The translations under genes and the position numbers were made by a program. From a virus: DNA of 21,082 nucleotides. The notes under the pieces were generated by a model, which saw only the letters and a list, made by a program, of their open reading frames with translations, had not been told where the DNA came from and did not search any database. How positions within the stretch are numbered: position 1 is the first letter of the stretch; every line of letters begins with the position of its first letter. Positions 1 through 5,392 of the stretch are shown here, one piece after another. The DNA is taken from positions 1-21,082 of IMG/VR virus record IMGVR_UViG_3300023184_000599. One strand, 5' to 3'.

Positions 1-72
1 CTTCCAGATCCCGTCCGCTTTATATCGGATCGAGTAGGTCTTCTGGCCCGCTCGTTTATAAATCGAGGCCAT
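1..72 (-). CDS. int: Phage integrase (tyrosine recombinase), N-terminal fragment
   Basis: Only the first 24 codons are inside the window; the gene runs off the left edge. The reading from the ATG at 72 down to 70 begins MASIYKRAGQKTYSIRYK, which resembles the N-terminal arm-binding (SAM-like) domain start of phage tyrosine recombinases, where a 'MASIyKR...W.vRY' opening is common. The catalytic R-H-R-Y part is not visible. The identification is supported by context: a tRNA 3'-end fragment and short repeats lie just upstream, as expected of attP next to int. An AGGA sequence sits only 2 nt before the ATG on this strand, and a 16-bp palindrome lies 8 bp upstream, so autoregulation is possible. 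The role would be site-specific integration and excision. The alternative is an unrelated protein with a similar start. Confidence 0.7.
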   Translation of the reverse strand, partial: MASIYKRAGQKTYSIRYKADGIWK

Positions 73-80
73 GTCCTAAA

Positions 81-96
81 CGTAGCATCTGCTACG
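81..96. promoter_or_regulatory. Perfect 16-bp inverted repeat upstream of integrase
   Basis: CGTAGCATCTGCTACG has perfect 7-bp arms (CGTAGCA/TGCTACG) around a 2-bp centre. It ends 24 bp from, and begins 8 bp from, the integrase start codon, so a bound protein would cover the likely promoter or leader of int. The half-site CGTAGCA recurs at 230-236 to the right of the tRNA fragment, so it may instead be an integrase or excisionase arm site. Which protein binds is not known. Confidence 0.5.
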
Positions 97-101
97 ATTG
101 C

Positions 102-110
102 CTAGCAAGA
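102..110 (+). repeat. CTAGCAAGA, possible integrase arm-type site (left)
   Basis: CTAGCAAGA matches the core of the GTAGCAAGTG and GTAGCAAATG repeats at 220-240 on the other side of the tRNA fragment. Its position on the int side of the presumed crossover would fit a P-arm site. Evidence is motif similarity and placement only. Confidence 0.35.
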
Positions 111-160
111 AAAATACACGCAATGAATACGCATACTCATACTGACGAAAGTAGCCAAGA

Positions 161-187
161 TTGGAGGTTCAAATCCTCTCGGGCGCA
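161..187 (+). other. Putative attachment-site core: tRNA 3'-end fragment
   Basis: The segment folds as a tRNA T-arm plus acceptor 3' strand: stem GGAGG (163-167), loop TTCAAAT (168-174), stem CCTCT (175-179), acceptor strand CGGGCGC (180-186) and discriminator A (187). The loop has the invariant TTC-A pattern. No matching 5' acceptor strand GCGCCCG, D-arm or anticodon arm lies within 100 bases upstream, and CCA does not follow, so it is not a tRNA gene. Temperate phages commonly carry such a fragment in attP so that integration restores the host tRNA 3' end. A GCGCCCG acceptor occurs in several tRNAs (for example some Arg isoacceptors), so the isoacceptor is unresolved. Confidence 0.7.
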
Positions 188-219
188 AGACATACAGGCC
201 AACGGGTTAGGGGAATCCG

Positions 220-240
220 GTAGCAAGTGCGTAGCAAATG
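220..240 (+). repeat. Tandem GTAGCAARTG repeats, possible integrase arm-type sites (right)
   Basis: GTAGCAAGTG (220-229) and GTAGCAAATG (231-240) are direct repeats 11 bp apart, about one helical turn, with a single mismatch. They lie about 35 bp right of the tRNA fragment. Short direct repeats flanking a core are the usual arrangement of arm-type sites bound by the N-terminal domain of tyrosine recombinases. Confidence 0.45.
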
Positions 241-385
241 ATCCTAGTGTAAGTAAATTTCACGGCGGAAAAGAACTTCCCCAGCGCGGATCCGCAGGCT
301 GGTTTTATAGTCAAAATTTAACGCACCCCCGCGCCGCCGAGGCCGGATCAGAGGCCCAGTGGATCCGCCCTATGAGGACTATCTG

Positions 386-538
386 ATGGACTATCAGCTA
401 GCCAAAGATCTGTTCGGCATGGCGGCCGTGTTGGTTGGTTGGGTGGTGCTGTTTGGGGTGGCGGTAAGCGGGTTGGTGTTTGCCGTGGCCTTCGTCTGCT
501 GGTTTATCGACAAGTGCCGCAAGGAGTGGGATCTGTGA
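386..538 (+). CDS. Small membrane protein (50 aa)
   Basis: The frame begins MDYQLAKDLFGMAAVLVGW and ends with a basic/acidic tail IDKCRKEWDL. Residues about 10-41 form one long, uninterrupted hydrophobic run rich in Val, Leu, Phe and Gly, enough for one long or two short membrane spans, so the product is most likely an inner-membrane peptide. GAGGA at 374-378, 7 nt before the ATG, supports the start. The next gene starts with GTG inside this stop codon (GTGA overlap), placing it first in a chain of tightly coupled small genes. The family is not recognised. Such early membrane peptides in phages can be superinfection-exclusion or host-interaction factors, but that is inference from size and topology only. 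Confidence 0.65.
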   Translation: MDYQLAKDLFGMAAVLVGWVVLFGVAVSGLVFAVAFVCWFIDKCRKEWDL

Positions 539-636
539 ATTTTGCTGGAAGCCACATGAGCGCCCCCGCGCTCGTAAAAGCGACTAGCAGCCTTGCCGGG
601 GCGTTCTATCCGCTGCCGGTTGAGGTGACTTTGTGA
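535..636 (+). CDS. Very short hypothetical protein (33 aa)
   Basis: A GTG start at 535 overlaps the preceding stop by 4 nt, with AAGGAG at 521-526, spaced 8 nt, giving good translational evidence. The product reads V(M)NFAGSHMSAPALVKATSS and ends VEVTL; it has no recognisable domain or membrane span. The same frame stays open upstream to an ATG at 439, but that start lies inside the membrane-peptide gene and lacks a ribosome site, so the short form is preferred. The stop at 634-636 overlaps the next gene's GTG. Function unknown; it could be little more than a coupling element in the operon. Confidence 0.5.
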   Translation: MNFAGSHMSAPALVKATSSLAGAFYPLPVEVTL

Positions 637-803
637 AGGATTATTCATCCAGATCTGTGGGCGCTGGGGAGTGGTCGTCGGCCATGGCGATGATCCAGCT
701 TCAAAAGGATTACAAAGATGCGATCAAGAGGCTGGCCGAGCTGGACGCAAAAATGGCAGTGCTTTGGCAAAAGCACATGCTGGATCAAGGAGACGCAAAG
801 TGA
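633..803 (+). CDS. Small helical hypothetical protein (56 aa)
   Basis: A GTG start at 633 overlaps the preceding TGA by 4 nt. From about residue 18 to the end the protein is predicted mostly helical, with heptad-like leucine and alanine spacing (for example IQLQKDYKDAIKRLAELDAK), suggesting a short coiled coil. The ribosome site is weak, so translation probably depends on coupling to the preceding gene. The stop overlaps the next gene's GTG, again as GTGA. No family is recognised. The coding case rests on the exact overlaps at both ends and on the sensible amphipathic composition. Confidence 0.6.
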   Translation: MKDYSSRSVGAGEWSSAMAMIQLQKDYKDAIKRLAELDAKMAVLWQKHMLDQGDAK

Positions 804-1147
804 GCGCCCTTTCCGCAAAGTTCGCATTACTTTGGAAAGCCTACAAAGGCCCAGAGCTGATCGCTGAGCACAAGTTCCACCCAACTCGCAAGTGGCGTTT
901 TGACTGGGCGATGAAGCAAGGACGTTGCGCTGTGGAGATTGATGGCGGTGTGTTTATCCGCGGCCGCCACAGCCGTGGCGCCGGGATGATGAAGGACGCC
1001 GAGAAAGGCCGAGCGGCTTGTGATCTGGGCTGGCGCGTGTGGCATTTCACGTCGGCTTGCGTAACGCCTGCGGCCGTAAAGCAGACGGTCGAGTCATTCA
1101 GATTATCCAATGCCCATCCCTTTCAGTCGAAGGGCTTAGCCAAATGA
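800..1147 (+). CDS. PD-(D/E)XK-like small nuclease (VSR/DUF559-like)
   Basis: This 115-aa protein starts at GTG 800 with AAGGAG at 787-792, spaced 7 nt, and overlaps its neighbours by 4 nt on both sides. Its centre reads HPTRKWRFDWAMKQGRCAVE followed by IDGG, then a GRHSRGAGMMKDAEKGRAA block and LGWRVWHFT. This order, an acidic Asp (35) in the 'RFD' strand, Glu46-x-Asp48 in the next strand, then an invariant-looking GRH and a D-EK helix, matches small phage endonuclease-like proteins of the PD-(D/E)XK superfamily related to VSR and DUF559. It probably cuts or nicks DNA in phage recombination or host-DNA attack. The substrate cannot be told from sequence. A longer frame from 671 exists but overlaps the previous gene heavily. 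Confidence 0.72.
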   Translation: MSALSAKFALLWKAYKGPELIAEHKFHPTRKWRFDWAMKQGRCAVEIDGGVFIRGRHSRGAGMMKDAEKGRAACDLGWRVWHFTSACVTPAAVKQTVESFRLSNAHPFQSKGLAK

Positions 1148-1266
1148 ATCCCAAAAAACCCGATTGGCTTATTGAAGAGGAAGAGGACCGAAAGCGCACC
1201 TACATGCTCGACGAGGTGATGAGCCGACGGGATCAGGAACGGGACGAGCCGGAGGACGAGTCGTGA
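1144..1266 (+). CDS. Highly charged small protein (40 aa)
   Basis: The ATG at 1144 overlaps the nuclease stop (ATGA). The product begins MNPKKPDWLIEEEEDRKRTY and ends EPEDES. It is very rich in Glu, Asp, Arg and Lys, with no hydrophobic core, so it is likely disordered or a short helix that works by binding a partner. The same frame extends upstream to 1039, but that part overlaps the nuclease gene and lacks a start signal. Function is unknown. Small acidic phage proteins sometimes act as DNA mimics or inhibitors, but nothing specific supports that here. Confidence 0.55.
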   Translation: MNPKKPDWLIEEEEDRKRTYMLDEVMSRRDQERDEPEDES

Positions 1267-1478
1267 TGCCCACCCGTGCTTTTCTATTTATGGAGACGGC
1301 CACGCTACGGGCCGAAAACAAGGCGCTAAAGAATTTAAAGATCGCCGTGCAACTGGGCGACTTAACCGAAGCGCAAAAGCTGGCCCGCCAACACGACGAC
1401 GCATGGGTGCGGGCTGAGGATTCTTTCACATCCAGCGGCTCACCGCATGCGACTAACGATTTTTGCGATGACGAGTAA
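1263..1478 (+). CDS. Small helical hypothetical protein (about 71 aa)
   Basis: Start is either GTG 1263 (GTGA overlap with the preceding stop) or ATG 1266, the next codon. The middle, METATLRAENKALKNLKIAV, followed by LGDLTEAQKLARQHDDAW, is a leucine/alanine-rich helix likely to form a coiled coil; the C-terminal 20 residues are polar. No domain is recognised. It ends the six-gene overlap chain; a 50-nt A-rich untranslated leader follows before the SSB-like gene, so a new translational unit begins there. Confidence 0.6.
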   Translation: MMPTRAFLFMETATLRAENKALKNLKIAVQLGDLTEAQKLARQHDDAWVRAEDSFTSSGSPHATNDFCDDE

Positions 1479-1528
1479 TCGCAAACCAAGAAACAACAAC
1501 AAAGAAACAAAAAAAGGAGATTGAGAAT

Positions 1529-2014
1529 ATGGCAATAATGGCATCACGCGGTGGAACATACACTCCGGCCCCCGAGGGGTCGCACGACGCAGTTTTCTGC
1601 GACGTGGTGGATCTAGGAATGGTAGACGGCACGTACGGCAAGAAGCATCTAGTGCAGGTGGTGTGGCAGTTGGCGGTGAAGATGGAAGACGGGCGGCCGT
1701 TTACTGTCTCACGTCGCTACGGCCTCTCGCTGCATGAGAAGGCAGCGCTGTACAAGGATCTAAAGTCGTACGGCAAGAAGGCACCGCCGGCGAATCTCGA
1801 TCTGGAAACGCTAATCGGCAAGCCATGCACGGTGCTTGTGGTGCATGCCGAGCGCGACGGCTCAACCTTTGCTAACGTGCAGGCGCTACTGCCTGCGGGT
1901 GCGAAGAAGCTGACAGTCGATAAGGACTTCCTTCGCAAAAAGGACAGATCCGCAACTGGCTTAGCAACGGTCATCGGAACTGATGACGGCGACGGCAACA
2001 CAGTGCCGTTCTAA
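1529..2014 (+). CDS. Putative phage single-stranded-DNA-binding protein (OB-like)
   Basis: The 161-aa product has a beta-rich body. The segment around SHDAVFCDVVDLGMVDG and LVQVVWQL, then the SRRYGLSLHEKAALYKDL stretch and GKPCTVLVVHAERDGSTFAN, is typical of a widespread phage family found beside recombination and replication genes. The C-terminus, DDGDGNTVPF, is an acidic tail ending Pro-Phe, like the protein-interaction tip of bacterial SSB (DDDIPF). AGGAG at 1515-1519, 9 nt before the ATG, is a strong ribosome site in an A-rich leader. It probably coats single-stranded DNA and recruits partners, perhaps the nuclease at 2190 and the primase-helicase. Direct DNA-binding residues are not identified; the assignment is by family resemblance, tail and position. 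Confidence 0.6.
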   Translation: MAIMASRGGTYTPAPEGSHDAVFCDVVDLGMVDGTYGKKHLVQVVWQLAVKMEDGRPFTVSRRYGLSLHEKAALYKDLKSYGKKAPPANLDLETLIGKPCTVLVVHAERDGSTFANVQALLPAGAKKLTVDKDFLRKKDRSATGLATVIGTDDGDGNTVPF

Positions 2015-2033
2015 GAAAGCGAAAAACCTAATT

Positions 2034-2075
2034 GCCGGGCTGGGTGGTCACGCTTTGTGACCACCCTCCTCCGGC
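2034..2075 (+). terminator. Strong hairpin after the SSB-like gene
   Basis: A perfect 10-bp stem GGGTGGTCAC (2042-2051) and GTGACCACCC (2057-2066) encloses GCTTT. It is extended by a second perfect 5-bp stem GCCGG (2034-2038) and CCGGC (2071-2075) across a small internal loop. It starts 20 nt past the stop codon. No U-tract follows (AGAAAGAAATCC), so it is not a textbook intrinsic terminator; it may instead be an RNA-stability or processing hairpin, or a partial terminator. Confidence 0.6.
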
Positions 2076-2091
2076 AGAAAGAAATCCTATT

Positions 2092-2187
2092 ATGAATTAC
2101 GATCTATTGATTCGGTTGGTTGGAACGGTGGCGGTGGTGGCCTTGTTCGTTATGGCATGGCCAATCCTACGGAGCTGGAAGGACTAG
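2092..2187 (+). CDS. Tiny membrane peptide (31 aa)
   Basis: The frame reads MNYDLLIRLVGTVAVVALFV and ends ILRSWKD. Residues about 5-24 make a single membrane helix with a short basic C-terminal tail, the usual look of a single-span inner-membrane peptide. It lies between a strong hairpin and the nuclease gene, and its AAGGACTAG end supplies the ribosome site for the nuclease start at 2190. Ribosome-site evidence for its own start is weak (AAAGAAATCC). Family unknown; a second tiny membrane peptide lies at 386-538, so the phage may carry several. Moderate confidence, because the case is hydrophobicity plus position. Confidence 0.5.
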   Translation: MNYDLLIRLVGTVAVVALFVMAWPILRSWKD

Positions 2188-2189
2188 TC

Positions 2190-2990
2190 ATGGCAATGCT
2201 AGTCCCAACAGCAAAAACGGAATCCGCCCACTACTACCTCAAAACAGGAGAGAATTGCCACGGCACACTGCGCGAGGCTCGCAAGGTGGGAGCGTTCCCC
2301 AGCGTGACGACGATCCTCGGCGCTACGCTGGCTCGCCCTGGGCTTGAGAACTGGAAGGTGGCAAAGGGTATCGAAAGCTCACTGACTTTGCCTAGGCGCG
2401 AGAACGAGCTGGACGCAGACTTCGTCAAGCGAGTCGTTCACGACATGGGCATCGAGACGTCCGCGGCCGCCGAGAAGGGCACCGCAGTGCACGCCTTAGC
2501 GGAGCAGGTGATGGCAAAGCAGCCGCGGCCGCAGTTGTCGTCGGAGATGTTGCCCTTCTGGTTTGCGCTTGAGAAATGGCGCGATGAGAAGATCACCAAA
2601 GTCTACAATCAGGAGTTCGTCGTGGTTAACGAGCAGGACGGCTACGCCGGCCGGTGTGATATGACGGCGGAGCACAAGGACTACGGCACCGTGATTGTGG
2701 ACTTTAAGACACGCGGCCGGAGCAAGCCGGTGGGTAAGAAGACGGTCGGCATTATTCCTACACGCGAAGGGGACATCCTACAGCTCGGCGCCTATCGCCA
2801 CGGGACGTTTGCCGACGAGGAGGCGAGTGACGTGGTGTGCTTGTCGGTGCTGATCGACAACCAGACAGGCGAGATCACTGAGCACGCCTGGACATGTGCC
2901 GAAGCGGTGAAGGGCTACGAGGTGTTTTGCCATCTGGTAGCGGTGTGGTGCTGGTTAAAGAAATACGATCCAAGGGAGGTAGCGGTATGA
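2190..2990 (+). CDS. RecB/Cas4-like PD-(D/E)XK exonuclease
   Basis: With the ATG at 2190 (AAGGA at 2178-2182, 7 nt away) the protein has 266 aa. The RecB-family nuclease motifs are in order: His101 in KGTAVHALAEQ, Glu142 in YNQEF, Asp157 in GYAGRCDM, Asp171-x-Lys173 in IVDFKT, and Gln198-x3-Tyr202 in LQLGAY. The last is the QxxxY signature of RecB/Cas4/AddB nucleases. There is no four-cysteine iron-sulfur cluster as in true Cas4, and no helicase. Such phage nucleases resect double-stranded ends for recombination or degrade host DNA. Neighbours (SSB-like protein upstream, primase-helicase downstream) fit a recombination/replication module. An in-frame ATG at 2157 would overlap the upstream membrane peptide and is less likely. 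Confidence 0.82.
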   Translation: MAMLVPTAKTESAHYYLKTGENCHGTLREARKVGAFPSVTTILGATLARPGLENWKVAKGIESSLTLPRRENELDADFVKRVVHDMGIETSAAAEKGTAVHALAEQVMAKQPRPQLSSEMLPFWFALEKWRDEKITKVYNQEFVVVNEQDGYAGRCDMTAEHKDYGTVIVDFKTRGRSKPVGKKTVGIIPTREGDILQLGAYRHGTFADEEASDVVCLSVLIDNQTGEITEHAWTCAEAVKGYEVFCHLVAVWCWLKKYDPREVAV

Positions 2991-3163
2991 GTATTGAAAT
3001 CTGGAAAGACGAATCGGTGTTGGAGCAGTTGGTAAACAAGATCAGAGCGCTTGAGTTTGAGCTGACCATTGCGAAGCGTGACCGTGACCAGGCGATGTCT
3101 GGAATGGTGGCGGCTGAGATTAGAGAGAACGAGCTGATTGATAAAATGAGGGTGGGGTTGTGA
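2987..3163 (+). CDS. Small coiled-coil protein (58 aa)
   Basis: The ATG at 2987 overlaps the nuclease stop (ATGA), with GGGAGGT spaced about 8 nt. The product, MSIEIWKDESVLEQLVNKIR then ALEFELTIAKRDRDQAM, is almost entirely heptad-like and highly charged, so a coiled-coil dimer is likely. It has no catalytic signature. The stop overlaps the next gene's GTG. A longer in-frame ATG at 2894 lies inside the nuclease gene and is not supported. Function unknown; it may be an adaptor for neighbouring DNA-processing proteins. Confidence 0.6.
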   Translation: MSIEIWKDESVLEQLVNKIRALEFELTIAKRDRDQAMSGMVAAEIRENELIDKMRVGL

Positions 3164-3438
3164 AGCGCGTATTTAAGAAAGGTCGCCCTTACAAAGAAGG
3201 GCAGAGCCAATCCACAACGCGGCCAACGATTCGTCGAATGATGGAGCTAACAACTCGGCTTAGGCGGGATCTGTTCCTGCCTAGTACCTACAAACTGGCG
3301 GCCGAGTTGGAGTGCTCGTACAAGACGATCGGCCGAGACATCGATCTGCTGAGGGACTTTATGGGCTACCAGCTAGAATGGCACGCGCGTGCGTTCCAGT
3401 ACCGGCTGGCGGCCCCGCTACCGAAGGCGGTGTTATGA
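3160..3438 (+). CDS. Small winged-helix (HTH_11-like) DNA-binding protein
   Basis: The 92-aa protein begins at GTG 3160 (GTGA overlap). The N-terminal 25 residues are basic (KRVFKKGRPYKEGQ). Residues about 28-75 look like a winged helix of the DeoR/HTH_11 kind found at the N-terminus of WYL regulators: a first helix IRRMMELTTRL, then LPSTYKLAAELECSYKTIGR with the recognition helix around SYKTIGRDIDLLRDFMG, and a wing EWHARAFQYRLA. It has no effector domain. A role as an early-gene or replication regulator is reasonable; its operator is unknown. Confidence 0.68.
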   Translation: MKRVFKKGRPYKEGQSQSTTRPTIRRMMELTTRLRRDLFLPSTYKLAAELECSYKTIGRDIDLLRDFMGYQLEWHARAFQYRLAAPLPKAVL

Positions 3439-3563
3439 CCCTCGCCCAACTAATCGAGCTATTCGACGCACGGATCGTCGCCACTTACACCCCGGCACAA
3501 TACGCCAGAGAGTGCGCAAGGGCGAAGGCTGATCGGGTGCGCTGGGGAATAGGGCAGTGGTGA
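3435..3563 (+). CDS. Small hypothetical protein (42 aa)
   Basis: The ATG at 3435 overlaps the winged-helix stop (ATGA) and the stop overlaps the next GTG (GTGA). The product, MTLAQLIELFDARIVATYTP then AQYARECARAKADRVRWGIG, is amphipathic and basic at the C-terminus. No family is recognised. It lies at the left boundary of the AT-rich HNH-helicase cassette and still has the base composition of the upstream genes. Confidence 0.5.
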   Translation: MTLAQLIELFDARIVATYTPAQYARECARAKADRVRWGIGQW

Positions 3564-5392
3564 GAAGATCCTTTAACAAGTCAGAGCGTAGGGCGGCCTA
3601 CCTTTTTTCGGGCGGTCTTTCAATGCAAAGCGGAACGGAATTAGGGTCAAAATTCCATGCCGATCATATCTTGGCCCATTCACAAGGAGGCAAGACAGAC
3701 ATGAGCAATATTCAAACAATGACAGCAACCGAAAACCTAATCAAGGGAACGGGGCCACAGCTTAGATCGTGGCAAAAAGACGCGCTGCAAACCCTTGCCG
3801 TCCATGAAGGGAAGTATTTTAACCTAGAGGTTGTGTATGGCGCTGGTAAGACGCTTTTTGGCATCGAAGCCTTTAAACAAATGAGGACCACTAGCGACTT
3901 GCTAGTTATTGTTTGTCCAACTCTAGCCATTGTTGATGGCTGGGTTACTGATGCCGCCAAACACGGCATTCAACTAGACGGGAGCTGGTCTGGCAATGGA
4001 TTGTCTAGTGATTATCACGGCATTGCAATGACCTACCAATCTCTCCTAAGGAATGTCGAGGGATTACTTTTGCTGCAGAAAAAAGGCTTTCGCTTGATTG
4101 TTGCGCTTGATGAATGTCATCACAACGGGAGCGACAAGGCAACGGGCCTAGCGATTAAGACCGCGTTCCAGGATGTTCGCAGGATTTTGAATTTAAGCGG
4201 AACATTTTTTAGGCATGACGATTCTCTTATTTATGGGGGTTCGCTTGAGGGTGATTGTTACAAGACTCATTTTCAATATTCCTATCTTGACGCATTGCGA
4301 GACGACATTGTGCGTCCGTGTAAATTTGACCTGATTAATGCATACGCAATTATTGAGAGACAGGACGGTAGTCGTTTTGATATTAAATCAGAAGACTCCG
4401 AGGACGGATTGGGTTACTTGGTGTCGGCCGAATCCGTTATCGCGGAAACTATTAAAAAGCTTATTGATGAACTAAAATACAAACAGAGCATTAAACCAGA
4501 CGCAGCCGTCTTGCTTGTTGCAAAGGACATCTATCACGCGGTCGCGCTTGCAAGGGAATGGCGAAGGCAGTATGGGTCAGAAGCGTCTGTCGTAACTTCC
4601 GACGATTCAGAGGCAAGTCAGAAACTAGATATCTTTAAGCGTGGCATCGGCGTTTGCTTGATCTCTGTAAAAATGGTTAGCGAGGGAGTCAATATTCCAA
4701 GAATCTGTATTATTGGAATTTTATCAAACTGCACTACTGCTCTGTTTTTCAGGCAACTGGTAGGCAGGGGAATCAGAAAGCAAAGCAACGACGCACCTTC
4801 GATGGAATGCACTGTTATTGCGATTGGAACGGTTGAGAACAAAAAGCACGCTGAAGAAATTGAGATGGACGTTAAAATTTGTTTTGAGGAGGCGAAGGTC
4901 AAGCGAGATATGGCGGAAGTCGAAAACCGAAATCGGCAAGCCTGCACCGTTGTTTCGTCTGGGATCACTGGTGTTGAGACAATTATATCTGGTGAAAAAA
5001 TTAAAGAGAATATGGATGCTCTGATTAAAACTGTCTCGGGGCAAACCAATCTACCGTACCAAGCTGTTAACCTTGTTTTAAGCCGTGCATCAGATCTTGG
5101 CATTCTTAATGGATTCAGCGGAATTAGGCAAAACGAAGACTCTTCCGCTTACTGCGAAAGCCGGGCCGCCATAACAAAGGAAAGAGATGATCTCTCGCCA
5201 AGGATAAACTCAAGAGTTGGTTATCTGGCAAGGTTAACAAGCGAGGAGCACAGAGATATTCATAGGAGGCTTAACGCAAAAATCGGAGTGCAAGGAATCG
5301 ACGACCCAAACCTAAATTATGAAAAATTAGAGAAAAAATATTCTCTCGTTATGAGTGAAATTGCACAGGCGGAAAAATGGAGCGGTAAATGA
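3560..5392 (+). CDS. HNH endonuclease fused to SF2 (DECH) helicase
   Basis: Numbering from GTG 3560, the 610-aa product has two parts. Residues 31-63 carry an HNH nuclease: ADHILAHSQGGKTDMSN and ATENLIKG give Asp35-His36, Asn50 and Asn59 in the usual spacing, without zinc cysteines. Residues 66-410 form an SF2 helicase: Q-motif-like LRSWQKDAL, motif I GAGKT (94-98), motif II DECH (184-187), motif III SGT (213-215), motif V around SEGVNIPR, motif VI QLVGRGIR (399-406). About 200 further residues are unassigned. It may unwind DNA and cut it, as in restriction-like or defence systems, or serve replication; order and fusion are seen, role is inference. The gene is AT-rich compared with neighbours. 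It overlaps the genes on both sides by 4 nt. GTG 3557 is an alternative start. Confidence 0.82.
   Translation: MRRSFNKSERRAAYLFSGGLSMQSGTELGSKFHADHILAHSQGGKTDMSNIQTMTATENLIKGTGPQLRSWQKDALQTLAVHEGKYFNLEVVYGAGKTLFGIEAFKQMRTTSDLLVIVCPTLAIVDGWVTDAAKHGIQLDGSWSGNGLSSDYHGIAMTYQSLLRNVEGLLLLQKKGFRLIVALDECHHNGSDKATGLAIKTAFQDVRRILNLSGTFFRHDDSLIYGGSLEGDCYKTHFQYSYLDALRDDIVRPCKFDLINAYAIIERQDGSRFDIKSEDSEDGLGYLVSAESVIAETIKKLIDELKYKQSIKPDAAVLLVAKDIYHAVALAREWRRQYGSEASVVTSDDSEASQKLDIFKRGIGVCLISVKMVSEGVNIPRICIIGILSNCTTALFFRQLVGRGIRKQSNDAPSMECTVIAIGTVENKKHAEEIEMDVKICFEEAKVKRDMAEVENRNRQACTVVSSGITGVETIISGEKIKENMDALIKTVSGQTNLPYQAVNLVLSRASDLGILNGFSGIRQNEDSSAYCESRAAITKERDDLSPRINSRVGYLARLTSEEHRDIHRRLNAKIGVQGIDDPNLNYEKLEKKYSLVMSEIAQAEKWSGK

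Larger units (their letters stand above)
73..385. other. Non-coding int/early-gene interval with putative attP
   Basis: This 313-base stretch separates the leftward integrase from the rightward early genes. It holds a 16-bp palindrome (81-96), a tRNA 3'-end fragment (161-187), GTAGCAA-type repeats (102-110, 220-229, 231-240) and an imperfect palindrome GTGTAAGTAAATTTCAC (247-263) whose arms match at 6 of 8 positions. An open frame at 123-386 crosses all of these, has no good ribosome site and no recognisable protein features, so I treat the region as non-coding. I see no convincing sigma-70 promoter for the early genes, although one must exist here or be activator-dependent. Confidence 0.6.

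Noticed and set aside
151-187. Complete tRNA gene
   Set aside because: Only the T-arm and acceptor 3' strand are present; no 5' acceptor GCGCCCG, D-arm or anticodon arm precedes it.
123-386. Open frame of 87 codons across the att region
   Set aside because: It crosses the tRNA fragment and repeats, has no ribosome site and an unprotein-like composition with no recognisable motif.
2190-2990. Cas4 as part of a CRISPR-Cas system
   Set aside because: It lacks the four iron-sulfur cysteines of Cas4, and no Cas1, Cas2 or array is present; a phage RecB-type nuclease is simpler.
4618-5103. Minus-strand frame of 161 codons opposite the helicase
   Set aside because: It is the antisense shadow of a gene with clear helicase motifs and shows no protein family features.
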